A program made the position numbers and the translations under genes. The notes below the pieces were generated by a model, which was not told the origin of the DNA, did not search any database, and saw nothing but the letters and a program-made list of their open reading frames with translations. This document shows positions 37,547 to 45,798 of a DNA stretch of 64,000 nt, piece after piece. Origin of the DNA: CAVVZJ01 sp963752755 (lineage in GTDB: Bacteria; Planctomycetota; Planctomycetia; Isosphaerales; Isosphaeraceae); assembly GCA_963752755.1 (NCBI GenBank), contig CAVVZJ010000001.1, positions 930,001 to 994,000 on the forward strand. The letters are read 5' to 3'. How positions within the stretch are numbered: the first letter of the stretch is position 1; the number at the start of each line of letters is the position of its first letter.

Positions 37547-38383
37547 ATGAACCGCATCGACGCTCTCTTCTCCCGACTCCGCGCCGAGGGCCGGCACGCT
37601 CTGATGCCCTTCGTGACCGCGGGCGATCCCGACCTGTCCACCACCGCCGAGTTGATTTCCGACCTCCTCCGGTACGGGGCCCACATGGTCGAGGTCGGCA
37701 TCCCCTATTCCGACCCGATCGCCGACGGCCCGGTGATCGCCGCCAGTTACACCCGCGCCCTGCGCAAGGGGCTCAAGCTGGCCGACATCTTCGCCATGCT
37801 CAAGCAACTCCGGGCCTCCTGGTCCGGACAGCCCGAGGCCGCCGCGCCGCTGGTGACGATGGTCTCGTACGCGATCGTCCACCGCCACGGCGTCGCGGAC
37901 TACCTCCGTGACGCCGTCGAGGCCGGGGTCGATGGCCTGATCGTGCCCGACCTGCCGGTCGAGGAGGCGGAGAGCCTGAGGCGGCAGACCGACGACGCGG
38001 GCTTGAAGCTGATCCAGCTCGTCACCCCCACCACGCCCCGCGAGCGGGCCGTCCGGATCGCGCGATCGACGACCGGCTTCCTCTATTACGTCTCCGTCGC
38101 CGGCATCACCGGCGAGCGCCGCGAGCTACCGCCGGACCTCGTCGCCAACGTCGCCTGGCTCCGCACCCAGACCGACCTTCCCGTCTGCATCGGCTTCGGT
38201 ATCAGCGGCCCCGATCAGGTCCGCCAGCTCGCCCCGGTGGCCGACGGCCTCATCGTCGGCAGCGCGATCGTGCGCCGGCTGGCCGAGGTCGAACAGGGGC
38301 GGCTGAAGGCGGACGTGGTCGCGGAGGTCGGGCGCTTCGTCGAGGAGCTGGCGGGGGCCATGAGCATGACCCGTGACTCGTGA
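37547..38383 (+). CDS. trpA: Tryptophan synthase alpha chain
   Basis: 278 residues from the ATG at 37547. Cleaves indole-3-glycerol phosphate to indole and glyceraldehyde 3-phosphate. Active-site motifs: FVTAGDPDLSTTAELISDLL, GAHMVEVGIPYSDPIADGPV (Glu and Asp of catalysis), LIVPDLPVEEAESLRRQTDD, GFLYYVSVAGITGERRE and GLIVGSAIVRRL. No trpB or other trp gene is adjacent, so the trp genes are dispersed. Tightly convergent with the MCE gene (12 nt gap). Frame intact. Confidence 0.96.
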   Translation: MNRIDALFSRLRAEGRHALMPFVTAGDPDLSTTAELISDLLRYGAHMVEVGIPYSDPIADGPVIAASYTRALRKGLKLADIFAMLKQLRASWSGQPEAAAPLVTMVSYAIVHRHGVADYLRDAVEAGVDGLIVPDLPVEEAESLRRQTDDAGLKLIQLVTPTTPRERAVRIARSTTGFLYYVSVAGITGERRELPPDLVANVAWLRTQTDLPVCIGFGISGPDQVRQLAPVADGLIVGSAIVRRLAEVEQGRLKADVVAEVGRFVEELAGAMSMTRDS

Positions 38384-38394
38384 CGTGACCCAGC

Positions 38395-39533
38395 TCACCC
38401 GCCCCCCGCCCCCTGGGGAGTGAACAGGTCGATCTCGACCTGGCTGGCGGGGTCCTTGTCAGTCTGGGCGATCGCGGCGGCGGGTGGGACGTGACTGCCG
38501 AAGCCGACAACAGCCGATTTCCGCTTGCGGAACCAGGAAAGGGAGAACAGCTTGTGCTGTTCGTCCAGGTACTTGCGCACGGCCTGGGCCTGCTCGGTGG
38601 TGAGGATGCGGGCCTTCGACTCATCCGACTGACCCTCGGTGTCGGAGAAGGCGGCGATGACGATCTCGGTCGAGCTGGGCCAGCGGCGCTTCTGGAACCA
38701 GCGGGCGAACTCGTCGAGGCGGCTGCGGCCGTTGTCGGTGAGGATGGCGGTGCCGGGACGGAACAGGTCCGAGGTGGGGAAGGTCCGGCTCTCGCGGGTG
38801 GCGTTGGGTCGATAGAGGACCTTTTCCTCGTCCTCGAAACCCCGATCGCGGAAGTAGCCGGAGAGCGGCCAGAGCCCCTTGACGGCGGAGAGGTTCTCGT
38901 CCAGGGCGACGATCGCCTTCTCGCCGCGCCGGGAGAGGGCCAGCAGCCGTTCATAGGCCTCGTCGTCGCGGACGAGCCGGCCGAGGGTCCCCTCGCCGCG
39001 TCGGATCGTGGCGGCGATGGCGTTGACCTCGCCCAGCCCAACCTCGGCCGTCGCCGCCACCGACCGGACCTGAGCCAGCGCACCGCGGGCATCTTCGAGA
39101 AGGTCCGTCAGCTCGATTGGGGCCTCGGCGCGGATCGTGCCGCCGTCGGCGACCAGCGGAGCCTCCGGCTCACCCGGCGAGATCTCAACAATCTTCGCGC
39201 CCACAACCCCCTGAGTCCCGATCGTCGCCACGGCATCCGAGCGCACCAGCCGACGCAGCCGGGCGTCGAGCCGCAGCACGACCCTCACCGGCTCGCCCGG
39301 CTTCCGCCGGCGGCTCGATCGCCGCGACGGAGCCGGCGTCCATGCCCTGCACATGGACCTTGTCGCCCACCGCCAGGCCGCTGATCCTCGCGAACTCGGC
39401 CCGGACCCGGAACGTCTCCTGCCACTGCCAGTGCCGACGCGCCACCAGCGTCGCCCCGTAGCCGGCCAGGCCAATCAGCGCCCAGCGCCAGCACCACGTT
39501 GGCCAGAGCACGGAGCGGGCCGATCTCACGCAT
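38395..39533 (-). CDS. MCE/MlaD-type lipid transport protein with OmpA-like C-terminus (frame breaks)
   Basis: About 380 residues from the ATG at 39531-39533 (MREIGPLRALANVVLALG), a membrane anchor. After a break near 39475, TFRVRAEFARISGLAVGDKV and HVQGMDAGSVAAIEPPAEAG; after a break near 39300, GEPVRVVLRLDARLRRLVRS, AVATIGTQGVVGAKIVEISP, the MCE domain. A helical linker of about 100 residues follows (EVNAIAATIRRGEGTLGRLV). The last 115 residues (AILTDNGRSRLDEFARWFQK; EIVIAAFSDTEGQSDESKA; LTTEQAQAVRKYLDEQ) look like an OmpA/MotB peptidoglycan-binding fold. It is downstream of MlaE; no ATPase gene (mlaF) is in the window. Confidence 0.8.
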
Positions 39534-39595
39534 CGTCCAGACTCCCGGCAAGAGCATTCAGGACCAGGTACCAGGGACATTCTAAGGTCGATCGC

Positions 39596-40432
39596 TCAAC
39601 CGGACCAGCCGACCGCATCGACGGCAGCGTTGATGAGGGGGACCATCACGGCGTTCGCGGCGAAGACGGCCAGCGAGGAACGGACCACCCCGCGCGTGGC
39701 GGCGCGGCCGACGGCCTCGGTCGAGCGGTCGGACGCCAGCCCGGTCCAGCAACCGATCAGGCCGACCAGCAGCCCGAAGACGGCCGTCTTGAACGTGGCC
39801 GGGATCACGTCGCGGAGCCAGAGATAATCCAGCGACCGTTGCTGGTACGCCTCCGGCGAGAGCCGTCCCGCGACCTGCTCCGCCGCCAGGCCGCCGCCCA
39901 GCGCGGCGAAGTCGAAGACAATCGTCAGCAAGGGGGCCGCCAGCGCACACGCCAGCACGCGGGGTGCCATCAGCGCCTCGATCGGCGAGGAACCGAGGAC
40001 GACCCGGGCGTCGATCTCCTCGGTCAGGCCCATCGAGCCCATCTCCGCCGCCAGGCCCGCACCGAGCCGGCCGGCCACGAGCAACGACGCCAGAAGCGGA
40101 CCCGTCTCCACCAGCACGGCCGCGGCCAGCACGCCCGGCAACGTGTCTTCCAGCCCGTAGCCGAGGAGCAGACGACGGGTCTGGAGCCACGTCACCAAAC
40201 CGATGCTCAGCCCCGCCGCCGCGACGATCGGCAGGCTCCCCCACGCGATCCGCTCGAACTGGCGGAAGATCGTCGCAGGCCGTCGGACGAGGCAAGCCGG
40301 CAGGACGCGGAGCGTCCGCACGCTGAAGTCGAGGAAGCGGCCGACCTGGAGCAAGGCATCAAGCAACGGGACTCTCCCGGCCGGCTCGGGCCCTTCTCTC
40401 CTCCCGCAGATTCGACACGCCTTGATCTTCAT
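39596..40432 (-). CDS. mlaE: MlaE-type ABC permease of lipid transport
   Basis: 278 residues, intact. Five or more membrane helices with the MlaE core: AWGSLPIVAAAGLSIGLVTW, VLVETGPLLASLLVAGRLGA, GAGLAAEMGSMGLTEEIDAR, ALMAPRVLACALAAPLLTIV and AVFGLLVGLIGCWTGLASDR. With an MCE protein it moves phospholipid between membranes. The first 25 residues (CRICGRREGPEPAGRV) hold a Cys pair not usual in the family. It is upstream of the MCE gene with a 62 nt gap. Confidence 0.9.
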   Translation of the reverse strand: MKIKACRICGRREGPEPAGRVPLLDALLQVGRFLDFSVRTLRVLPACLVRRPATIFRQFERIAWGSLPIVAAAGLSIGLVTWLQTRRLLLGYGLEDTLPGVLAAAVLVETGPLLASLLVAGRLGAGLAAEMGSMGLTEEIDARVVLGSSPIEALMAPRVLACALAAPLLTIVFDFAALGGGLAAEQVAGRLSPEAYQQRSLDYLWLRDVIPATFKTAVFGLLVGLIGCWTGLASDRSTEAVGRAATRGVVRSSLAVFAANAVMVPLINAAVDAVGWSG

Positions 40433-40598
40433 GGGACAGGCGGAGGCCGGGGATCGCTCGTCGGGATCGCGGCGAGCCCCATGCCCACCGGCCCAACGTG
40501 ATGGAAGACAAAGGGATCAGCATTGACGCTGGGCCGGTCACGGTCCATGCTAGGAACGGGGAATCGCGGTCGGTCGGGCCGATCGCAAGGAGTGGACC

Positions 40599-41159
40599 AT
40601 GAGACGAAGAGCGTTCGTCGCGGCCCTCCCCGCACTGGTGGTCTCCGCCGCTCTGGTGGGGACCGCGAAGGCCGGGGACGAGGTCAAGTCGGGTTTGCCC
40701 GTCGGTGAGTTCGCGCCGCCATTCGACGTGAACGACATCACCGGACCGAACCGGGGGCAGACCCTCTGTTACCGCTGAGCGTACGGGATCAGCCCGGTCG
40801 TCTGCATCTTCACGAGGCAGACGTCCGAGCCCTTGGCCGGTCTGGTCAAGGCCGTGGATGAGAAGATTGCGAAGAACTCGAATCTCAAGGCGTTCGTGGT
40901 TGTCCTGACCGACGACGCCGACAGGACGGCCGATGCCCTCAAGAAGCTCGCCAAGGACAAGGGCATCACGCATGTGCCGTTGACCCTGATCGAGAGCCCC
41001 TCCGGTCCTCCGGCCTATCAGGTTTCCGCGGATGCCGGTGTGACGGTGCTCATGTGGCACGGGACCGAGGTGAAGGTCAATCATGCCTATCCCCAGGGCA
41101 AGATGACCGACGCCGACGTCAAGGCCGTACTCTCCGACATCCCGAAGATCCTCGATTGA
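40599..41159 (+). CDS. Secreted thioredoxin-like protein with in-frame TGA in a C-x-x-(TGA) motif; candidate selenoprotein
   Basis: 186 residues if the TGA at 40776-40778 is read through. AAGGAG precedes the ATG at 40599. A signal peptide (MRRRAFVAALPALVVSAALV, then GTAKA) precedes KSGLPVGEFAPPFDVNDITG and GQTLCYR-TGA-AYGISPVVC then IFTRQTSEPLAGLVKAVD, DDADRTADALKKLAKDKGI and YQVSADAGVTVLMWHGTEVK. The TGA is exactly in frame with 127 further codons, unlike the other broken genes here, which change frame. It stands four residues from Cys57 where a redox CxxC cysteine is expected (C57-Y-R-60). Two hairpins follow within 50 nt. Alternatives: a C-to-A sequence error at a TGC codon, or a truncated protein. 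Confidence 0.62.
40784..40826 (+). promoter_or_regulatory. Candidate bacterial SECIS hairpin(s) after the TGA codon
   Basis: Hairpin 1: CGGG (40784-40787), loop ATCAG, CCCG (40793-40796). Hairpin 2: CGTCTGC (40799-40805) with GCAGACG (40817-40823), loop of 11 nt, extended below a T-T mismatch by GG/CC (40796-40797 and 40825-40826). The loop of hairpin 2 is 28-38 nt after the TGA, within the range usual for bacterial SECIS. Whether SelB would bind is unknown. Confidence 0.4.
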
Positions 41160-41253
41160 TCGCTTGACCCGATAGGTCGGGTCCAGGCCCCCCGCGCGTG
41201 TCGGGGGGATCGACGACGACCACCAAAACCGCCCGCCCGAACCCGAAATCCCC

Positions 41254-41288
41254 CGAGCCGACCCGGGCCCGCCGCCCGGGTCGGCTCG
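41254..41288. terminator. Strong hairpin between the thioredoxin-like and rhomboid genes
   Basis: A perfect 14-bp stem (CGAGCCGACCCGGG / CCCGGGTCGGCTCG), 7-nt loop CCCGCCG, then TTT. A second 7-bp hairpin is at 41188-41208. Both lie between two convergent gene ends, so it should end transcripts from either side. Confidence 0.65.
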
Positions 41289-41311
41289 TTTCCAGCTCCC
41301 ACCCACCCCGC

Positions 41312-42094
41312 TCACGGCGCCCAGTTGTCCGCCAGGGTGACATGGCCGAGCCGGTGGGCGTCCTCCCGGAAGATCAAGGCCACCACGATCCCGCACGCCG
41401 CACCCCCGACGTGCGCCAGGTAGGCGACCCCGCCCACCTCGCCGAGTTGCTTGATCGAGCCGAGACCCATCCAGACCTGCGCCCCGATCCAGAGCCCGAT
41501 CACCAGCACCGCCGGAACCTCCGTGATGAAGTTGAATAACAGCACCCGCACCCGGTGGAACGGGAACCAGACCAGATACATCCCCATGACCCCGGCAATC
41601 GCGCCCGACGCCCCCAGCGTCGGAATCAGCGAGTCCGGCTGCGCGGCGATCTGGGCCACGCTGGCCGCCAGGCCGCAGCAAAAGTAAGCGATCAGGTAGC
41701 GCGCGTGGCCGAGCACCTCCTCCACGTTGTCGCCAAATATCCAGAGATACAGCATGTTCCCCGCCAGGTGCAGCGGACTTCCATGCAGGAACATGGCCGT
41801 GAACAGGGTCAGCCAGACCGGGAACGGCACCGGCGCCTGCGGGATGGTGCGCTGGTGGATCTCATGGCGGAGCGGCAGGTTCAGCGGGTCCTCGTCGCCC
41901 GGCAAGGGGAGGATGAACGCCCGCGGGATGTCCTCGTTGTGCGTGATCTCGTAGGGCGTGGCGGCGAACGCGGTCGTGAACTCCTCGCCCTCGCTGAGCT
42001 GGAGCAAGAACGCAACCACGTTGAGCGCAAGCAGGGTATACGTCACGACCGGGACAATCCCCGTTCGTTCCGTGTCGCCGAGTGGGAGGACCAT
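41312..42094 (-). CDS. Rhomboid-family intramembrane serine protease
   Basis: 260 residues, intact. Six or seven membrane helices. The active-site Ser is in IPTLGASGAIAGVMGMYLVW, and the second catalytic residue, His, is in GVAYLAHVGGAACG. Early loop 1 has LTLFTAMFLHGSPLHLAGNM. A planctomycete feature is the 60-residue insert after the first helix (EGEEFTTAFAATPYEITHNE). It cleaves membrane proteins within the bilayer; targets unknown. The 260 bases upstream to the next gene hold no ORF I can support. Confidence 0.93.
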   Translation of the reverse strand: MVLPLGDTERTGIVPVVTYTLLALNVVAFLLQLSEGEEFTTAFAATPYEITHNEDIPRAFILPLPGDEDPLNLPLRHEIHQRTIPQAPVPFPVWLTLFTAMFLHGSPLHLAGNMLYLWIFGDNVEEVLGHARYLIAYFCCGLAASVAQIAAQPDSLIPTLGASGAIAGVMGMYLVWFPFHRVRVLLFNFITEVPAVLVIGLWIGAQVWMGLGSIKQLGEVGGVAYLAHVGGAACGIVVALIFREDAHRLGHVTLADNWAP

Positions 42095-42356
42095 CGGAGT
42101 TCCAGCGAATCCGGCCGCAGGCCGCCGACGAAACGGTCAACACGCCCCGGCACTTCGGGGAATGGTCGGGTGTCAGGGCTTCCGGGTCAAGCCCCAGGGC
42201 GATCGCCGGGTCTTCGGACCGGCGTGGGGACTCTCACCCGGCCCCCTCGCCCCCGGGATACGGTGGGTTGAGTGCCGGACACGATTCTCCCGGACCCGGC
42301 CACCCTCCTCGGTCAAGCCCCGCCGTCGTTGCCCGACCTCCCGACCCTCGTTCCTC

Positions 42357-43163
42357 TCACTCCAGCGAGCCAGGCAGCGCGACGCCGAGCTTCGAGGCCC
42401 AGCGTCGGAGCGCCTTGACCGCTTTCGGATCGAGCACGACGCCCTGCTCGCGAGCCTCGCGACGCTGGCCCTCCCAGAGGTCGGGGCGCAGCAGTCCTGG
42501 CGAGGACCCGGCCGCGAATCCGGTCGGACCCAGCGCGGAGGTGACACGCTCTTGCAGGCTGGCCAGCGGCTCGACAGCCCCGACCGCGACCACCTGGATC
42601 AGCCATTCCCCCTCGGGGACCAGCAAGCCATCGAGGGCCGGCAGGCTCGCCTTCGCGGCCGGGGCGAGGGAGGAGTCGAAGACGGCGGGCAGCCCGTTGG
42701 CCGTCGGAATCGCCAGCGCCCGCGACCCCGCGGGACCGATCGCCATCGCCGCCATCGGACCGATCGCCACTTCCGCCACCACGGCCGCCGCCGGACCGGT
42801 CGGACCCAGGTGGCGGACCCGGACCAGGCCGACACCGATCTCCCTCGCCTTCTCCGTCGCGAGCCCGGCGGCTCGGGCCAGGATCAAGGGGCCCACCCCA
42901 TTCTGACCGTCGAAGACCGCCGTTGCCGCATGTTCCAGACCGACACGACCCTCGGCCACCGGATCGATCTCGTGGTCCTGCAAGCGCTTGAGCCAGTCTG
43001 GCAACGTGGCGAGTCCGAACCGGGCGAGGCCCGCCGCGTCGTACCAGAGCAGTTGCGTCGCCAGCGCCACCGACCGCGACGGAGCCAGGCCCGTTGCCGT
43101 GCCCAGCGTCGAGGCGAAGTGTCGCAGGTCATCCAGCCGATGGCGCGCCGGGTTCTGGCTCAC
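42357..43163 (-). CDS. Ldh_2 (malate/L-lactate dehydrogenase-like) family protein
   Basis: 268 residues from the GTG at 43161-43163, which has GGAGG 10 nt upstream; a longer reading to 43316 is possible but lacks a site. The Ldh_2 opening is visible (LDDLRHFASTLGTATGLAPS, LLWYDAAGLARFGLATLPDW, HAATAVFDGQNGVGPLILAR, AAGLATEKAREIGVGLVRVR). Family members use NAD(P) to reduce 2-oxo acids. It is shorter than usual (about 330), and the C-terminal half is Ala-rich, so activity is uncertain. It is transcribed toward the rhomboid gene. Confidence 0.6.
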   Translation of the reverse strand: MSQNPARHRLDDLRHFASTLGTATGLAPSRSVALATQLLWYDAAGLARFGLATLPDWLKRLQDHEIDPVAEGRVGLEHAATAVFDGQNGVGPLILARAAGLATEKAREIGVGLVRVRHLGPTGPAAAVVAEVAIGPMAAMAIGPAGSRALAIPTANGLPAVFDSSLAPAAKASLPALDGLLVPEGEWLIQVVAVGAVEPLASLQERVTSALGPTGFAAGSSPGLLRPDLWEGQRREAREQGVVLDPKAVKALRRWASKLGVALPGSLE

Positions 43164-43421
43164 GACTGTCGGGCCTCCAGAACAAGTCAGGAACCACAAA
43201 ACCAGCTTAGCATGGGGCCCCGGGAGACTCCAGGGGAGGAAAGGGAGGATTGGGTAAATGGCGACGATCTTGCAAAGGGGGAATTCTGTGGCCGAACCGG
43301 CTGGAGCGTGCCGCATCCGAAGAGCCGCTCTCCGGAACGCCTCGTTCCGACCGCCGCCTCCCGATCAAGCGACTCCTCGGTTTCTGGGGACACCGCAGCC
43401 GCGCGCGCCGGCGGCTCGAAT

Positions 43422-43650
43422 GTGTGCTATAATTAACCCTGTCTTCCTGGCGGTCTGGTGACTCTCCTGCAGACCGCACCCTGGCGCTGCGTCGCAACGA
43501 GGCCGAGCGTTCCTGCGACCGAACGAACTTCAAGATGGGCAAAATATCGATGTTAACTCAATAAATCAAAGAAGTTGCGATCAGGGCCGCGTCGCGATGC
43601 AAGGCGTCCCTTCCCCGTCTTCAGGCTGTCTCGCAGGCGTCCCGGGCGCG
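43422..43650 (+). ncRNA. Candidate structured leader RNA, copy B, upstream of galM
   Basis: Copy of the element upstream of hisS. Block I: GTGTGC then TATAAT (43422-43433), a perfect extended -10, followed by TAACCCTG. Block II: CCGAACGAACTTCAAGATG (43519-43537). Block III: GCAAGGCGTCCC then GTCTTCAGGC (43599-43626). Its ATG opens only a 9-codon ORF (MGKISMLTQ). The sequence between blocks differs from copy A, so selection on the blocks is likely. The 840 bases from 43164 to galM at 44007 hold this element and no protein gene that I can see. Confidence 0.4.
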
Positions 43651-44006
43651 TTGCCGGGGCGCCCTTGGGCCGTCCTGAATCCTGTGTGCAGTGAAAGAAA
43701 GCGATTCAGGCCGTCCCACCAGTGCCTTCGTGTCGCGGTTCGGGACCTTCTGGTCGAGGACACCCTGCAACTTCCCGACGAGGCGCGGACTCACCCAATT
43801 GGGGGCGAGATTGCCACCGGCGGCCCACCTGATGGAAATGGTCCGTGTGGGAGGTATGATGCCCTGGGGAGCCGGCGACCGTTCGGTGATTGGAGTTTGC
43901 GCTCCGAGCTTTTCCTTCCCCGGGGTGGTTTGCTTCGCGGTCCGTGCGTCGTCCGTTTCCCCGGCGAGCGTTTCCAAGCCAGGCCCACCCGTTGAGAAGA
44001 CCTGCG

Positions 44007-45005
44007 ATGTCTCACCGGATCAGCACGCAAACTGTCGGCGGCCGGACCGTTTGTCACCTGCACGACGACGCCAGCGGGGCCTCAGCCTCGATCCTGCCGT
44101 CTCGCGGGTTCAACCTGTTTGACCTGAGGCTACCGGCGGGGCAGGGGGGGGAGGTCTGGCCGATCGTCGTGACCGCGCCGGGCTGGGTCGAGAACCCGGA
44201 GAAGCCGAGCCGGCATGGCATCCCCGTCCTCTTCCCGTTCCCGAACCGCATCCGGGATGCGCGGTACTCGTTTGAGGGTAAGGCTTACGAACTGGTCGCC
44301 AACAAGCCGCCGAATGCCATCCACGGCTTCGCCCTCGAAGCCGATTGGGAGGTGATCGCCCATGAGGCCGACGCCGAGGGCGCGTCGATCGTCGGGCGGT
44401 TCCAGATTTCGAAGCAGGCTCCGGAGGACCTGGTGCGCTGGCCTGCCGACGCGGCTTTGGAACTCCGTTACACCCTCTCGGGTCGCCGGCTCCGACTCGA
44501 CGCCACCGCGAGCAATCCCGGAAACCAGGATCTGCCCTGGGGTTTCGGCATTCATCCGTACTTCCGACTGCCGTTCGACCCCGCTGCGGACCGGCAGAAG
44601 ACGCGGATTGTCCTGCCCGCGTCCGAGTTCTGGGTCTTGCAAGAGTCCTTGCCGACCGGCGAGCGCCGGCCGGTGGTCGACCGCCTGGACTTCCGCCACG
44701 GCCAGCCGATCGCGGGCCTGTCGCTCGACGACGTGCTGACGGGCCTGAACTTCGACGGCGACCTTTGCACCTGCCGCCTGATCGACGAGAACCTCGGGGC
44801 GGAGTTCCGCATCCGCTTCGACCGGACGTTTCGCGAGCTGGTCGTGTTCACTCCGCCCGGACCGGGAGGGGTCATCGCCGTCGAGCCTTACACGCAGACG
44901 ACCGACGCCATCCACCTCCAGCCGCACGGCCTCGACGCCGGCCTGAAGGTCCTGCCTCCCGGCGCGTCGGCGAGGATGACGATCCACTTCGAGATGGTCG
45001 GCTGA
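44007..45005 (+). CDS. Aldose 1-epimerase family protein
   Basis: 332 residues from the ATG at 44007, preceded by GAGAAG. Mutarotase fold: SRHGIPVLFPFPNRIRDARY, ANKPPNAIHGFALEADWEVI (catalytic His), LPWGFGIHPYFRLPFDPAAD (second His) and GVIAVEPYTQTTDAIHLQPH (catalytic Glu). It interconverts sugar anomers such as galactose or glucose. Its long leader holds a copy of the hisS-leader element. Frame intact. Confidence 0.88.
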   Translation: MSHRISTQTVGGRTVCHLHDDASGASASILPSRGFNLFDLRLPAGQGGEVWPIVVTAPGWVENPEKPSRHGIPVLFPFPNRIRDARYSFEGKAYELVANKPPNAIHGFALEADWEVIAHEADAEGASIVGRFQISKQAPEDLVRWPADAALELRYTLSGRRLRLDATASNPGNQDLPWGFGIHPYFRLPFDPAADRQKTRIVLPASEFWVLQESLPTGERRPVVDRLDFRHGQPIAGLSLDDVLTGLNFDGDLCTCRLIDENLGAEFRIRFDRTFRELVVFTPPGPGGVIAVEPYTQTTDAIHLQPHGLDAGLKVLPPGASARMTIHFEMVG

Positions 45006-45028
45006 ATGGTCTTGGTCCGACGAATGCC

Positions 45029-45058
45029 TTGCCAGAAAGGCGGTCCGCGCCCGATAAT
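45029..45058 (+). promoter_or_regulatory. Candidate sigma-70 promoter upstream of the 45175 gene
   Basis: TTGCCA (45029-45034), 18-nt spacer, GATAAT (45053-45058), about 115 nt before the ATG at 45175. Confidence 0.45.
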
Positions 45059-45174
45059 TCAACTTGTGGTCGGGGGCGGATACGTTGGTGCCCCCCACCG
45101 GTCGAGCCGCCGCCCTGAGGAGGGCGGGGCCAGGAGCCGGGTCGAGGTCCCGACTGTTGAGGTCTCGCGTGAGC

Positions 45175-45798
45175 ATGCCGCCGCCCCCCACCGAATTTCG
45201 CGACTTGACGGTGGAGCGTCTCCGGCAGGCTGCGGAGGTCTATCTGGCCGAGGCCTATCCCTCGGGCGACGTGCCCGAGGCCGTCCAGAATCGTCTGCGA
45301 TGGTCCGAGGGAATCGCCCTGGCCGATCTCCTGGCGCACCCGCCGTTCGAGACGGTCCCGCCCCGCGACGGCGAGGGCGCGACGATCTTCGCCCTCCGCC
45401 TGGGCAACGCCCGCTACCCCCACATGAAGCTCCAGGTCCAGCCCTGGCCGACCTCCGCCGGCTACATGCTCTCGGTCAACACCCACGACCAGATCCTCGG
45501 CCTCGACCCCAACGCTCCCGATGCTGCCGCCTTCCGCGCCCTCCAGGCCGAGAACCAGCGGATCAAGGAGGCCATCGAGCAGTCCTGGGACCGCGAGGGC
45601 TTCCCAACCTTCCTGCGCTACCTCCGCGAATATCTCGACAACCAGGCCGCCACCGCGCCGACCGGAAACGTCGTAGCGGGAGCCGGTCCCACCCTCGTCC
45701 CGGCCGGCGAAGTCAAGTCGTCGAGCTGGGCTCAGAGCCCCATGCCGGCGGCGAGCTGCTCCGCGGCCGGTCGGTGGTGCGATCGGCCGTCGCGGTAG
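45175..45798 (+). CDS. Conserved-looking protein of unknown function
   Basis: 207 residues from the ATG at 45175 (MPPPPTEFRDLTVERLRQAA). Core about residues 5-150: EVYLAEAYPSGDVPEAVQNR, TIFALRLGNARYPHMKLQVQ, YMLSVNTHDQILGLDPNAPD, EREGFPTFL-type end with a helical tail. The pattern of a small mixed alpha/beta domain that handles one substrate is plausible, but no family was recognised. The last 20 residues overlap the end of the convergent histidine kinase, so the end may contain an error. It has its own promoter candidate. Confidence 0.6.
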   Translation: MPPPPTEFRDLTVERLRQAAEVYLAEAYPSGDVPEAVQNRLRWSEGIALADLLAHPPFETVPPRDGEGATIFALRLGNARYPHMKLQVQPWPTSAGYMLSVNTHDQILGLDPNAPDAAAFRALQAENQRIKEAIEQSWDREGFPTFLRYLREYLDNQAATAPTGNVVAGAGPTLVPAGEVKSSSWAQSPMPAASCSAAGRWCDRPSR

